Shown here: piece after piece, positions 10,131 through 20,299 of the stretch | Layout of the letters: each line of letters starts with the position of its first letter | Position numbering within the stretch: the first letter of the stretch is position 1 | Source: Pseudanabaena sp. PCC 7367 | Lineage (GTDB): Bacteria > Cyanobacteriota > Cyanobacteriia > Pseudanabaenales > Pseudanabaenaceae | Assembly: GCF_000317065.1 (NCBI RefSeq) | Contig: NC_019701.1 | Location: 4,040,001-4,104,000, forward strand | Length of the DNA stretch: 64,000 nucleotides | Direction of reading: 5' to 3' | Notes under the pieces: model-generated | What the model was told of the DNA's origin: nothing | Database searches by the model: none | The model's input: only the letters and a program-made list of their open reading frames with translations | Program-made: the position numbers and the translations under genes

Positions 10131-10446
10131 ATTTGTCTATTACCTCTTGATTCTCTTCAGTGCTTCATTTTCTATGAGCTGCCTTGCTTCCTGGTTAAAA
10201 ACACACAAGAAGGTAGATTGCAAGAAATGTTTGCAACCAAAGCAACTCAGAAGCTAATTCCCCGTTTCAAAGCTATTTACCAGCTTAACCATTTGTTTTT
10301 GAACAGCATAGTAAATAAGCAATGGAAATACTTAATTGGAAATTGACAAACATCAATTCCATCCACATTGATTCTATATTAGTATATGTCACCCATATTG
10401 TAAAGACAAAGTATTGCTTTTATGTTTCTTAGCTAGATTATGGTAT
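10131..10446. other. AT-rich intergenic region, no gene seen
   Basis: This is the upstream region of the lipoprotein gene. It holds only AT-rich sequence and no recognisable RNA or repeat. Confidence 0.4.
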
Positions 10447-10917
10447 TCAACGATCGCTATACTTCTTAATCCCCAATCGCAAGTATTCGATCTTGATACA
10501 AGAATCCATGATTACATTCAATCCGGCGGCGATCGCTCTCTCTGCCGCAGCTTGGTCATAGATATCTAACTGTGCCCAGATAGTTTTAGCGTTAATGGCG
10601 ATCGCTTGCTCAATAATTTCGGGTAGGAATTCCGATCGACGAAATACATTCACAATATCGATCGGTTTAGGAACTTCCCTTAAGGAGCGATAACATTGCT
10701 CGCCATCGATTTCTTTAATAATTGGATTGACGGGATAAACCTTGTAACCTGCTTGCTTCAGGAATCTACCGATCTGATAGCTAGGCCGTGCTGGCTTGGG
10801 GGAATAGCCGACCAGAGCGATCGTTTTTGCTTCGGTGAGGATTTGCTGGATTTTCTTATCATCAGGAGTCATACTCATGGCTTGAATAGATAGCATTTTA
10901 GGAGCATAACTTAACAT
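10447..10917 (-). CDS. CoA-binding (YccU-like) protein
   Basis: This is a small Rossmann-fold CoA-binding domain protein. It has the N-terminal strand and loop TIALVGYSPKPARPSY, the following GYKVYPVNP and the late motif TIWAQLDIYD..AAERAIAAGLNVIMDSCIKIE, all typical of the family. Biochemical roles are poorly defined, though CoA binding is known for homologues. The start is uncertain: four in-frame Met codons occur in the first 16 residues and none has a strong ribosome site. Met16 (10872) would give the usual family N-terminus. Confidence 0.85.
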   Translation of the reverse strand: MLSYAPKMLSIQAMSMTPDDKKIQQILTEAKTIALVGYSPKPARPSYQIGRFLKQAGYKVYPVNPIIKEIDGEQCYRSLREVPKPIDIVNVFRRSEFLPEIIEQAIAINAKTIWAQLDIYDQAAAERAIAAGLNVIMDSCIKIEYLRLGIKKYSDR

Positions 10918-11004
10918 AGCAAAAAGGAGAGCGATCGCACCCTCCCATCTCTACACATATAACCACAATTAATCTATAGCCAAACAGAGACCAAACTAGA
11001 AAAT

Positions 11005-11439
11005 CTATTGATCGAAACTCGCCTGTTGGAAAGATTGACTAGTTGATTCACAAGCCTGCTTAAGCGCCATGTAGCTAACCGATTGAGGGCTGGCCTGTCT
11101 AACCTGAGGGCTGTTGTAGCGCACATAGGTATCGGGGATCGAATTGCCCTGGGCATCAAAGGCTTCCGCACTGGTGATCGCATATTCGCGGGTTTGGCAC
11201 GAGCCAGTTACTGCCATGATCACACTCACTGCACCGTCTGTCATTTCGCCATTTAGCTTCTGATGTCCTACCGAAAAATCTACTAGTGCCGAAGTTCCTT
11301 GCACCTTCTGCGCCATCCCTACCGAGATACTAGCTTGCGGGTTTGTATATACCTCCACCCAAGGAGTTTGGGCGATCGCGGCACCAGAAAAAGGAGCAGC
11401 CGCTACTGCTGTGGCTACAACCAGAAGTCTCTTAAGCAT
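11005..11439 (-). CDS. Exported protein resembling surface-adhesin E domain
   Basis: This is a 144-residue protein. A signal peptide is evident in residues 1-23 (MLKRLLVVATAVAAAPFSGAAIA, cut after AIA). The mature part begins WVEVYTNPQASISVG and contains two Cys (GSCQTREYA and KQACEST) that could form a disulfide. The pattern resembles small periplasmic proteins annotated as surface-adhesin E domain; I hold that only loosely. It is likely periplasmic or secreted, with function unknown. It lies between the CoA-binding gene and recG on the same strand, with spacers over 80 bp. Confidence 0.7.
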   Translation of the reverse strand: MLKRLLVVATAVAAAPFSGAAIAQTPWVEVYTNPQASISVGMAQKVQGTSALVDFSVGHQKLNGEMTDGAVSVIMAVTGSCQTREYAITSAEAFDAQGNSIPDTYVRYNSPQVRQASPQSVSYMALKQACESTSQSFQQASFDQ

Positions 11440-11588
11440 GAGAATAATTCCTATTTACTTTTTATTGTTTTGCGTGATGAGTTGATTGACGGGGGCAAAA
11501 GCTAAAAAGTTCGACGGAATCTAATGTCCGGCCAAATAGCTTAGATTTTGGTGTGGTGATTGAAGTGCTTAATTAGTAGTTAAAGCAA

Positions 11589-14090
11589 CTAGGTGAAGAT
11601 CGCTCCCCCTTGCAAGCGTTGGTAGTGATGTTCAAATTCAGTCTTGAGGGCAGGAAAGCTCTCTAAGGTGATATCTTCAGTTAAAATGCTTTCTGCGGCT
11701 GCTCTGGCCTCTTGATATAACTGTTGCCTAGTTTCTTCATCGGGGAGGCGATCGTCGATCGAGAATCCCGCATGACCCGATTGTTCTGTTCCTTCGTCTT
11801 TTCCTTTACCACGAATTTGGAAATCACGCTCGGCAATAAAAAAGCCATCCTGCGATTGCTCCAATACCTTGAGGCGTTCTTGGGCGGTTTCTGATTTAGA
11901 ACTACTCATTAGTAAACAATAGGATTGAGCCGCACCACGCCCGACCCGACCCCGCAACTGATGTAACTGAGCAAGCCCGAATCGATCGGCATGTTCAATT
12001 AGCATCACCGAGGCATTCGGCACATCCACGCCCACCTCTACCACAGTGGTCGCTACTAGAATATCACTCTGGCGATCGCGGAAGGCATTGATTGCTTCTT
12101 CTTTCTCGGCAGAACTCATCTGGCCATGCAACAGACCAACCTTGAAATTGGGGAAGATTGATTTTTGGAGTTTTTCCCGCTCGGCGATCGCTGCTTTCAT
12201 ATCCGCCATTTTTTCTGATTCTTCTACCAAAGGGAAAACAATATATACCTGCCGACCCTGGGCGATCTCCCTTCGCATTAGTTCATAGGCATCGCGTCTT
12301 TGTGCACCTTTCAAGAGATTAGTTTGAATGGGCTTACGGCCTGGTGGTAGTTCGTCGATCAGGCTGACTTCTATTTCTGAATTGGTTAAATAGAGGGTAC
12401 GGGGAATCGGCGTGGCGGTCATGATCAATACATGGGGATCGGTGCCCTTCTGGAGCAGGCGCGATCGCTGGTCACGGCCAAATCGGTGTTGTTCGTCAAT
12501 TACAGCCAGACCCAGGCGGTGAAAGTTAACTCCATCTTGAATCAGGGCATGGGTACCGATGACCAAGGGTAGCTCTCCAGTTTCCAATTGAGCGAGAATC
12601 TGGCGGCGTTTGGCTGCCTTTGTGGAACCGGTTAGCAGTTCTACGGGGAGATTGAGCAAATTAAACCAATCGACAATTTTGCGGTAATGCTGTTCCACCA
12701 GGACTTCAGTGGGAGCCATCAATGCGGTTTGGAAGCCGGATTCGATCGCGGTGAGTAAGGCAAATACGGAAACGACTGTTTTCCCAGCACCCACATCCCC
12801 CTGCAACAATCGATTCATGGGGGTATTTCGTTGCAGATCGGCGCGGATCTCATTCACACAACGTTGCTGGGCATTGGTCAATTGGAACGGTAAACGCTGC
12901 TCAAATTCATCCACCAGCTTACTTTGGGCTATGAAGGGTGAGGCTTGCTGTTGATTGCGGCGATAGAGCGAAACCAGGCGGCGATAGAAATATTTATCGA
13001 AGGTCAATCGCTTTACGGCATCATTCAGCGCGTGGCTGTCTGGGGGATAGTGAACCTGGGCGATCGCCTTAGCCAATTTAATTAGTTTATGTTCCTTAAT
13101 TAGTTTCTCCGGCAATGGATCTTTTATTTGATTAACCACTGGCAAGCATTGCACTACTACGCGGCGAATCAGTTCTGGCGAGATTCCTTCGCTGAGGGGA
13201 TAGATCGGCACCACCCGCCCGATCGTATGGGATTCAATTCGATCTTGCGAATGCTCCAGGACTTCAATTTCAAAATTATCCAGGGTCAGACCATACTTAC
13301 TGCGCTTCACTACCCCAGAAGCCGCCACCGTTGCGCCCTTGGGATATTGGCTTTTTTGTTGCTGCTGCCAGCCATAGTTACTGTAGCGGGTGCCAGTCCA
13401 GAACCGATTCAGCTTGATTGAGCCAGTGTGATCGCTAACCATCACTTCTACGATCGTTAATTTTTTATTCTTAGGACTGGTAAAACAACTAAATCGGCGA
13501 ATTGTGCCAATGATCGTAACGGTCTCGCCATCATTAAGGTCTTTGATCTTCACCTGTCGGGCATAGTCAACGTGATCGCGGGGATAATAGTTAAGCATAT
13601 CCGCGACCGTATGCAGCTCCAATCGGTTCGCCAATCGCTCGGCAATTCTTGGCCCCACTCCTTCCAGGTATTGTAAAGGGGAATCCAATCGCAAATTTTG
13701 ATTGGGCTTGCGGTAGGCACTGGACTGAGTCGATTTACTTGCTTCCACCTTCAGCGGCGTAGTCTTGGCGATCTTCTCCTTGGCGGGGGGGCGATCGCTG
13801 ACCAACTCCCGTCGTCGCACATCGTATAAAAAGCGTCGTGTTTCAGCCACCAAATGCTTTCGTTGCGATAACCGCAATTGATCATATTTGCCATATTCAC
13901 CAGCCAGGGTTTGTGCCCGATCACGATCGGCGCGGTGCCAACTACTCTGCCCTAAACTACTCCCCAAAAAGTCAGCAAACAGATGTTCCCTACCCTGAAG
14001 GTTGCCAAACCCCCGCTCTGCTTCCACACTCAGGGCTTGTTGCAGGCGGTTGATATCGATTGGTTTTGATGGCTGGGTTGGTTGCTCCAT
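11589..14090 (-). CDS. recG: ATP-dependent DNA helicase RecG
   Basis: RecG remodels stalled replication forks and branched recombination intermediates. The 833-residue protein has an N-terminal extension of about 140 residues typical of cyanobacterial RecG. The wedge/OB region follows (LEGVGPRIAERLANRL, then TIIGTIRRFS). Next are the SF2 motifs: Walker A LQGDVGAGKTVVS, DExH box VIDEQHRFG, motif III MTATPIPRTL, and motif VI QLRGRVGRG. The C-terminal TRG region is present. All motifs are intact. The stop is 149 bp from the exported protein gene and there is no obvious operon. Confidence 0.97.
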   Translation of the reverse strand: MEQPTQPSKPIDINRLQQALSVEAERGFGNLQGREHLFADFLGSSLGQSSWHRADRDRAQTLAGEYGKYDQLRLSQRKHLVAETRRFLYDVRRRELVSDRPPAKEKIAKTTPLKVEASKSTQSSAYRKPNQNLRLDSPLQYLEGVGPRIAERLANRLELHTVADMLNYYPRDHVDYARQVKIKDLNDGETVTIIGTIRRFSCFTSPKNKKLTIVEVMVSDHTGSIKLNRFWTGTRYSNYGWQQQQKSQYPKGATVAASGVVKRSKYGLTLDNFEIEVLEHSQDRIESHTIGRVVPIYPLSEGISPELIRRVVVQCLPVVNQIKDPLPEKLIKEHKLIKLAKAIAQVHYPPDSHALNDAVKRLTFDKYFYRRLVSLYRRNQQQASPFIAQSKLVDEFEQRLPFQLTNAQQRCVNEIRADLQRNTPMNRLLQGDVGAGKTVVSVFALLTAIESGFQTALMAPTEVLVEQHYRKIVDWFNLLNLPVELLTGSTKAAKRRQILAQLETGELPLVIGTHALIQDGVNFHRLGLAVIDEQHRFGRDQRSRLLQKGTDPHVLIMTATPIPRTLYLTNSEIEVSLIDELPPGRKPIQTNLLKGAQRRDAYELMRREIAQGRQVYIVFPLVEESEKMADMKAAIAEREKLQKSIFPNFKVGLLHGQMSSAEKEEAINAFRDRQSDILVATTVVEVGVDVPNASVMLIEHADRFGLAQLHQLRGRVGRGAAQSYCLLMSSSKSETAQERLKVLEQSQDGFFIAERDFQIRGKGKDEGTEQSGHAGFSIDDRLPDEETRQQLYQEARAAAESILTEDITLESFPALKTEFEHHYQRLQGGAIFT

Positions 14091-14298
14091 TATCTAAGAT
14101 AGGATCTGGTGTAGCAAGAATATTGTACTACTATCTATTTTGCTTAAATCTAGTCTAACTTGTTGGCTGGGAATTGCCTGCGATTGTGGGCTAGTTTAAA
14201 TTCTGCTGCCTACATGGACATTAAGTATTGTTAAGATGAGAATTGAATAACTGATAACGCTAACTATCTACCTACTAAATATCTACTAAATAAGGTCT

Positions 14299-14946
14299 AT
14301 GGTGCTATTACCGCAGCAGCGCAATAAGTTGGATGAAACCGATGATACGCTTTTTTATGATTATCCCCGTTTGGTCACCCATGTTGATAATGGGTTTATT
14401 GGCCAGTTGACTGAATTGTATCGGGAGCGATTGCAGCCAAACAGCCGTATTTTTGACATGATGAGTAGTTGGGTGTCGCATTTGCCAGCGGATCTGGAGT
14501 TTGCCCATGTGGAGGGGCATGGCATGAATGAGCAGGAGTTGGCCAAGAATTCGCGCCTGGATCATTATTTTGTCCAGAATTTGAATCAAGAGCCGAAGTT
14601 GCCATTGCCAGACAATGATTTTGATGCGGTGTTGAATACTGTTTCGGTGCAGTATCTGCAACAGCCAGAGGTGGTTTTCACGGAAATGTGCCGCATTTTG
14701 AAACCTGGTGGCGTGGCGATCGTGAGTTTTTCTAATCGGATGTTCTATCAAAAGGCGATCGCGGCCTGGCGAGATAGCTCCGAGGGCGATCGGGTGAAGC
14801 TGGTACAGCGCTATTTTGCTTCGGTAACGGGATTTGGTAAACCGGAAATAATTGCCAAGGCGGCACCAGTAACATTGCCGATTATGCAGTTGCTTGGTTT
14901 GGGTGGTGGCGATCCGTTTTACGCAGTGATCGCACAGAAAGAGTAA
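14299..14946 (+). CDS. Class I methyltransferase-like protein
   Basis: The 215-residue protein carries the late half of a Methyltransf_11 fold clearly: [30 protein letters not shown], then [15 protein letters not shown]. The motif I region is unusual ([13 protein letters not shown] in place of a GxGxG loop). This is a known variant in a cyanobacterial and plant family. SAM binding is therefore likely but not certain. It ends 41 bp before ccsB on the same strand and may be cotranscribed with it. Substrate unknown. Confidence 0.8.
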   Translation: MVLLPQQRNKLDETDDTLFYDYPRLVTHVDNGFIGQLTELYRERLQPNSRIFDMMSSWVSHLPADLEFAHVEGHGMNEQELAKNSRLDHYFVQNLNQEPKLPLPDNDFDAVLNTVSVQYLQQPEVVFTEMCRILKPGGVAIVSFSNRMFYQKAIAAWRDSSEGDRVKLVQRYFASVTGFGKPEIIAKAAPVTLPIMQLLGLGGGDPFYAVIAQKE

Positions 14947-14986
14947 AATTGAATACAGATCAAGAGCTTACTGGAGAATCGACCGG

Positions 14987-16039
14987 ATGCAACTTGTTGC
15001 CTTGCAAAACCTTTTAGATAATATTTCCTTTGCGATCCTGTTTTTGACCATGTTGGTTTACTGGGTGAACCTGGCTTTCCCTGGTGCTGGCTGGTTACGG
15101 CAGATTGGTACTGCTGGCATGGCGATCGCCAACCTGAGTATCGCTACGCTCCTGGGCGCAAGGTGGATCGAGGCCGGCTATTTCCCCCTCAGTAATTTAT
15201 ATGAATCCTTGTTTTTCCTGGCCTGGGGCATTACTACAATGCATCTGGTGGCCAATAGCATTGGTAATGCCGAGAACAATGGCAGAAAGTTGATCGGTGC
15301 TTTTACTGCGCCGGTGGCAATGGGTATTACTGCGTTTGCAGCCCTGGCTTTGCCGGATCAAATGCAAGCCGCTGAGCCCCTGGTACCAGCACTCAAATCC
15401 AACTGGTTGATGATGCATGTTTCGGTGATGCTGCTCAGTTATGCGGCGTTGATGGTGGGAAGTGTGTTGGCGATCGCCTTTTTGATCGTGACACGTGGCC
15501 AACCAATCAAGCTGAGCGGTAACTCTTTAGGACTGAGCCTGACCCCACCTAGTGCCAATGGGCAGCGGGATCAGCAAGTGTCTCAACCGCGCCAGGATCA
15601 TAATGGTGAGCAATTAGTAGCTGCTAACATTCCTGGTAATGGGAGCCAGGGTAGCACGTTGGTTTTAGATCCACCGCAAAACCAGAGCGAGCCACAACCA
15701 CAACTATCGCTTAAGCGCTTGAGCCTGGGCGAAACCCTTGATAATCTCAGTTATCGGATGATCGGGCTGGGATTTCCATTGCTGACGATCGGCATTATTG
15801 CTGGTGCAGTCTGGGCAAATGAGGCATGGGGATCTTACTGGAGTTGGGACCCAAAAGAAACCTGGGCACTGATTACCTGGTTGGTGTTTGCGGCCTATTT
15901 GCATACCCGGATTACCAAGGGCTGGCAGGGGCGTAAGCCTGCGATCTTAGCCAGTGCGGGGTTTCTGGTGGTTTGGATTTGTTATTTGGGCGTAAACCTG
16001 CTTGGTAAAGGCTTACACAGCTACGGCTGGTTCCTGTAG
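14987..16039 (+). CDS. ccsB: Cytochrome c biogenesis protein CcsB (CcsA/ResC family)
   Basis: This is a System II haem handling protein of the thylakoid membrane, needed with Ccs1/ResB to attach haem to cytochromes f and c6. The 350-residue protein is mostly hydrophobic helices. The tryptophan-rich haem-binding motif is clear ([14 protein letters not shown] near residue 285) and conserved His residues flank it. A polar, Gln/Asn-rich segment of about 70 residues (around 165-235) is inserted in a loop before the WWD domain. The naming in the literature is mixed: the same protein is CcsA in plastids. The start ATG has GGAG about 13 bases upstream. Confidence 0.93.
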   Translation: MQLVALQNLLDNISFAILFLTMLVYWVNLAFPGAGWLRQIGTAGMAIANLSIATLLGARWIEAGYFPLSNLYESLFFLAWGITTMHLVANSIGNAENNGRKLIGAFTAPVAMGITAFAALALPDQMQAAEPLVPALKSNWLMMHVSVMLLSYAALMVGSVLAIAFLIVTRGQPIKLSGNSLGLSLTPPSANGQRDQQVSQPRQDHNGEQLVAANIPGNGSQGSTLVLDPPQNQSEPQPQLSLKRLSLGETLDNLSYRMIGLGFPLLTIGIIAGAVWANEAWGSYWSWDPKETWALITWLVFAAYLHTRITKGWQGRKPAILASAGFLVVWICYLGVNLLGKGLHSYGWFL

Positions 16040-16638
16040 CCCCCGAAGACTAGCATAAAATACATACAGGAAAACTGCGGTGCCCAGGTATATGGTTGAA
16101 TCCAATCCCAGGCAACCACAGGTTATGAATGACATCGCGGCTATCATAGTGAACTTTGTTGATTTTGGATATAGCCTTCGGTATTTCTTTACAGACGAAT
16201 TCTGCTTAAACCAGGCGATTTCTGGCGATCGTTGGTCATGGCTGATTAGCTGAATTTTCTAGCGATCCAGATTGAATGTAGATGGGAACTGGCAAATTTC
16301 AACTATTTATAGTCTACTCCAGCAAATTTCCTGATTTGACCTTAATATGGCTGAATATAGCTCGAATCCAAATTTATGCTGGTGGGCGTATTCTTAGCAG
16401 GGGAATCAAGATCGCAGGGCTGGTAATTAAATTACCCAAAATGTCTAAAATAGCTGTGTTGATCAGTGCAGCTTTTAAATGCTCCATCATCATTTTGTCC
16501 TGTTGTCCTGTACATATAACAATATTTGGCCATAGGAGCGAGGCTGACTCAAATATGCTTGGTTAAAATACTTACTTCATATAGCATTGCCATTTTTTGA
16601 ATTTAACCTATAACTTGATCCTGGGGAAAAGACTGACT
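16040..16638. other. Intergenic region, no convincing gene
   Basis: This 599-bp spacer lies between ccsB and the M16 protease. One open frame (16282-16566) has biased, unfamiliar composition and no ribosome site, so it was not called. No RNA gene was recognised. Confidence 0.4.
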
Positions 16639-19509
16639 ATGAAATCAATCGTGCGTAGAGCCGGTATTCTTGCCTTAGCTGTTTTGATTGCTGGTGGGAT
16701 GCCCTTCAGCCTTGCCACACCAAGAAACGGGGCGATCGCCATTCAGATTCAGGAACTACGGGCTCAGGCTCAGACCCCACAACCAGCCATGTTGACCGAT
16801 GGGGTGAGGAGAACGGTTTTAGAAAACGGCTTGACGGTGCTAACTAAGGAAGTGCCCACGGTGCCAGCGGTGAGTGTACATATTTGGTATCGGGTTGGTT
16901 CGCGCAATGAGCGACCTGGGATTACGGGGATTTCGCACCAGCTAGAGCATCTACTGTTTAAAGGCACCAAGGATCGGCCGATTCAGTTTGGGCGCTTGTT
17001 CAGTGCGTTGGGGAGCAGCTCCAATGCTTTCACTAGTTATGACATGACCGCCTATTTTGGCACAGTTAGTAGTAACACTAATAAGGTGGAAGCCCTGCTG
17101 ACCCTGGAGGCCGATCGGATGGTAAATACAGTGGCTGGCGCTGAAGAGCTAAACAGTGAGCGCACCGTGGTTCTGTCTGAATTGGATGGCTATGATAACA
17201 GTCCTGGCAATCGCCTGTTTAAGGCAATCATGGCGAAGGCCTTTGCGAATACTTCCTATGCCTGGCCAGTGATTGGCGATCGCGCTGATGTGGAGGGTTA
17301 TACCGCCGAACAGATCCAGAATTATTACCGCACCTATTACCGCCCCGATAACGCTACTTTGATTGTGGTGGGTAACTTTGAAACAGACGAGCTTTTGCCC
17401 AAGATCAAGGAAACCTTTGGCACGATCACGGCACCGCCACGCCCCAGAACCGCTAAGTTACCAGAAAAGCAGTCTGGCACAATAAATCAAGTTAGCAACA
17501 ATCGCGCGACAAAGACCACTAATGCTAATGTTGCGGATGGAGTGGAAGACCAGCCTGTAATCTATGCAGATAAGGTGGTTCTAGAAGAGCCAGGTAGTAT
17601 TCCGCTGTTGCGATCGGTCTATCCGACTTTGCCACCGATTACCCACCCAGATACGGCGGCGATCGATTTGCTGGCTTCGATCCTTTCTTCGGGGCGTAGC
17701 TCCAGGTTATATCAAGCCTTGGTGCAAACTGGGATTGCCAGTGGTGCGAGGGCCAGTGCCGCGACAATGATCGATCCGGGCTGGTTTTCGTTTACTGGTG
17801 CGCCGACTGACGGCAACACCCTGGAGGATATCGATCGCTTGATTTTGGCAGAGGTTAAGAAAATTCAAACTGAGCCGATCGATCCAGCGGCACTAGAGCG
17901 GGCACAGACCCAGGTTAGGTCTAGCTTTATTCTGAGCAATCGGGATATTTCTTCGCAAGCAATTCAACTGGGCTATAACCAGACGGTAGCCAAAGATTAT
18001 CGGTTTAGCGATCGCTATCTGGCTGATGTGGAAAAGGTGACGGTTGCTGATATTCAAAGGGTTGCCAATAAGTATCTCGATCCGCAAAAGCGGGTGTTGG
18101 GTTTATTTAAGCCTACGGTAATTACAGCCCAAGTCGGTAATCCCCTGGCAGCAGATGGCACAATCCAGGAAAATCGCACCCCCAGCGAACCGGTTGATCC
18201 AGCGGAGGTAGCGAAATACTTGCCGGAAGATGTGCTTAAAATCAAAGCGGCTGAGTTAAACCCAGTGTTGCCAGAGAGGGTGATTTTGCCCAATAGTTTG
18301 ACCTTACTCTTGCTGCCCGATGACAGCACCCCATCGGTGACGATCGCGGGGCAGATCCTGGCTGGAACTGGCTTCGACTCGATCGAAAAAGCTGGTTTAG
18401 GTGCGCTGACTGCTCAAAATCTACGCAATGGTACTAACACCAAAGATGCGTTGGCATTGGCGGCAGAGCTAGAAAATATTGGCGCGAGTTTGGGCTTTTC
18501 GGCGGGACGTGAACAGGTGAGTATTGGTGCGTCAATGCTGGCGGAGGATTTACCCACCGTCGTCGATCAACTGGCTGATATCTTGCAGAATGCTTCTTTC
18601 CCAGCGGATGAGTTGGAGCTAAACCGTCAACGCAACCTAATTGGCCTGAAGGCAGAACTAGATAGCCCTGGCAGTTTGGCAAGGCGGGTGTTTCAATCGG
18701 AGTTATATCCGGCAGGACATCCCTATCATGCTATGCGTACTGAGGAGAGCATTAAGGCGATCGCCCGTGAGGATTTGGTTGAGTTTTATGAAACTTACTA
18801 TCGCCCAGATACAACTACGTTGGTTTTGATGGGGGACTTTGAGGTTGAAGAAGTTAAGCAGTTAATCAGCGATAAGCTGGGCAATTGGCAGGCCAAGGGA
18901 GAACCACCTGCACTGAAATATCCCACCGTTGAAGATCCCAGTGAAATTAGTAAGCAGGAGATTAATCTAGCTGGCAAAACTCAGGCCGTGACGGTTATGG
19001 GACATCCCGCGATCGATCGCTATGACCCTCGTTATTATACGGCGCTGGTGCTAAATCAGGTTCTGGGTGGCGACACCCTTTCCAGTCGCCTGGGGACAGA
19101 AATCCGCGATCGGCAGGGGTTGACCTATGGCATTTATAGCTACTTCCAAACTGGCAAGGGCAAAGGTGCATTTGTGGTACAGATGCAAACCAGCGGTAAG
19201 GATGTGGATGCAGCGGTGGCAAGCACTTTAGCAATCATGCGGGATGTGCATCAAAATGGCATTACCCAGAAGGAACTGGATGCGGCCAAGGCCAGCTTGA
19301 TCAATAGTTTCCCAGTATCGTTGGCCAATCCTGATAGTATTGCTGGCGCGATTTTGCGCGATCAGGTGTATGGGTTTGCGATCGGTGACTTTTATGATTT
19401 CCCCCAGAAGATCGAGTCGATTACCCTGTCTGATGTTAATCAAGTGGCCGAGGAGGTTCTATTGCCGGATCAATTAGTGGTGGTGACGGTAGCACCGAAG
19501 GAGAATTAG
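16639..19509 (+). CDS. M16 family zinc protease, two-domain, exported
   Basis: This is an insulinase/pitrilysin-type metalloprotease of 956 residues. The ATG at 16639 is preferred over an in-frame TTG at 16597 because it has GGGGAAA upstream and begins a clean signal peptide (MKSIVRRAGILALAVLIAGG). The N-terminal half has the inverted zinc motif HQLEH (His100, Glu103, His104) and the downstream SERTVVLSEL block with the third ligand. The C-terminal half (from about residue 545) repeats the fold without HxxEH, as expected for the inactive partner. Location is likely periplasmic. It stands alone and its substrates are unknown. Confidence 0.93.
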   Translation: MKSIVRRAGILALAVLIAGGMPFSLATPRNGAIAIQIQELRAQAQTPQPAMLTDGVRRTVLENGLTVLTKEVPTVPAVSVHIWYRVGSRNERPGITGISHQLEHLLFKGTKDRPIQFGRLFSALGSSSNAFTSYDMTAYFGTVSSNTNKVEALLTLEADRMVNTVAGAEELNSERTVVLSELDGYDNSPGNRLFKAIMAKAFANTSYAWPVIGDRADVEGYTAEQIQNYYRTYYRPDNATLIVVGNFETDELLPKIKETFGTITAPPRPRTAKLPEKQSGTINQVSNNRATKTTNANVADGVEDQPVIYADKVVLEEPGSIPLLRSVYPTLPPITHPDTAAIDLLASILSSGRSSRLYQALVQTGIASGARASAATMIDPGWFSFTGAPTDGNTLEDIDRLILAEVKKIQTEPIDPAALERAQTQVRSSFILSNRDISSQAIQLGYNQTVAKDYRFSDRYLADVEKVTVADIQRVANKYLDPQKRVLGLFKPTVITAQVGNPLAADGTIQENRTPSEPVDPAEVAKYLPEDVLKIKAAELNPVLPERVILPNSLTLLLLPDDSTPSVTIAGQILAGTGFDSIEKAGLGALTAQNLRNGTNTKDALALAAELENIGASLGFSAGREQVSIGASMLAEDLPTVVDQLADILQNASFPADELELNRQRNLIGLKAELDSPGSLARRVFQSELYPAGHPYHAMRTEESIKAIAREDLVEFYETYYRPDTTTLVLMGDFEVEEVKQLISDKLGNWQAKGEPPALKYPTVEDPSEISKQEINLAGKTQAVTVMGHPAIDRYDPRYYTALVLNQVLGGDTLSSRLGTEIRDRQGLTYGIYSYFQTGKGKGAFVVQMQTSGKDVDAAVASTLAIMRDVHQNGITQKELDAAKASLINSFPVSLANPDSIAGAILRDQVYGFAIGDFYDFPQKIESITLSDVNQVAEEVLLPDQLVVVTVAPKEN

Positions 19510-19830
19510 GGAATTAGGTAAGTATTTAGATTTTCTAGTTTGCTTAAATCTCGCAGTAGCAAAGAGCCAGAACAGTGCTTATAACTCAGCAAAAATCCGA
19601 GCAAAAGAAAGCAAACAATCGGAGTGATTGCCGGCATAAAAACCACTTCAGCGATCGCGGAGAATCTCTCTAGATATACTTTCAACAAAGATAAGTTTTC
19701 GGCAAGCTGCTCTTGTTTTTGTGGCGATCGCCGTAGTTTGGTTGGGCTGAAATCGATCTAATGCTTGCTTATTAATGGCTCTCGATCGCATCTCTCTCGG
19801 CATTAAAACAATGTCAAAGAATAAACGTAA
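19510..19830. other. Intergenic, no convincing gene
   Basis: This spacer separates the M16 protease from a strong terminator. It contains a 25-codon frame starting ATGGCTCTCGATCGC near 19775 that ends inside the terminator hairpin. There is no other support for it. Confidence 0.35.
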
Positions 19831-19831
19831 G

Positions 19832-19860
19832 GAGGTTTGGCTATTTAGCTGACCTCTTTT
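19832..19860 (+). terminator. Rho-independent terminator without an obvious gene
   Basis: GAGGT at 19832-19836 pairs with ACCTC at 19852-19856. An inner GCT/AGC stem and an ATTT loop complete the hairpin, and TTTTG follows. It lies 320 bp after the M16 stop codon. Confidence 0.65.
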
Positions 19861-19965
19861 GTTTAGTTTGTTTATTAGATATTTCTACACAGGCAAGAAT
19901 GCTGGGCTTATCCCAAACATCGGGGGCAGGCAACCAATCCAAAAATATGATTAGCCGAATCAAAG

Positions 19966-20129
19966 TATCTTATATAGATAATGCAAGACACAGAATTAGT
20001 CTTTCAATAAGTTTATGAGTCTTGATATTAGTCTTATATCAAGATAACGAGATACGAAACAAGTCTAACAAAGATAATCCAAGACAAAAACTGAGTCTAG
20101 CAATGTTTCTATGAGGCGCATATAAGACT
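19966..20129. repeat. Phased AGWCT array A on a 32-bp lattice
   Basis: Cores related to AGTCT/AGACT begin at 19986, 19998, 20018, 20030, 20062, 20082, 20094 and 20125. Degenerate copies occur at 19966 (TATCT) and 20050 (AGATA). Spacings alternate 12 and 20 bp, so pairs recur every 32 bp (three helical turns). The fuller core is TWAGWCTWA, a near palindrome. A 44-bp stretch from 19976 also recurs, diverged, from 20072. The array lies about 170 bp before the pentapeptide gene. It is related to arrays B and C. Confidence 0.75.
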
Positions 20130-20299
20130 AATTAGAAAACGAAATATTTCGTTCTGGCGATTTGGGATTGATTGACCAGTAAACTATTAGCTGTTGCAGG
20201 GTTGACTGTGGGCGATCGAGAATTGCGGTTGCGTTCCAGTCGAAGCTACCCGGTAGTTGATAGTAGTTGGACTGATCAAGTTGTTGGCAGGAGCAGGGT

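Noticed and set aside
16282-16566. Open frame of 94 codons between ccsB and the M16 protease
   Set aside because: No ribosome site, unusual composition and no recognisable features.
19966-20129. Possible CRISPR array because of the 32-bp period
   Set aside because: There is no long identical repeat and no spacer/repeat alternation; only 5-9 bp cores recur, in both orientations. No cas genes lie in the window.
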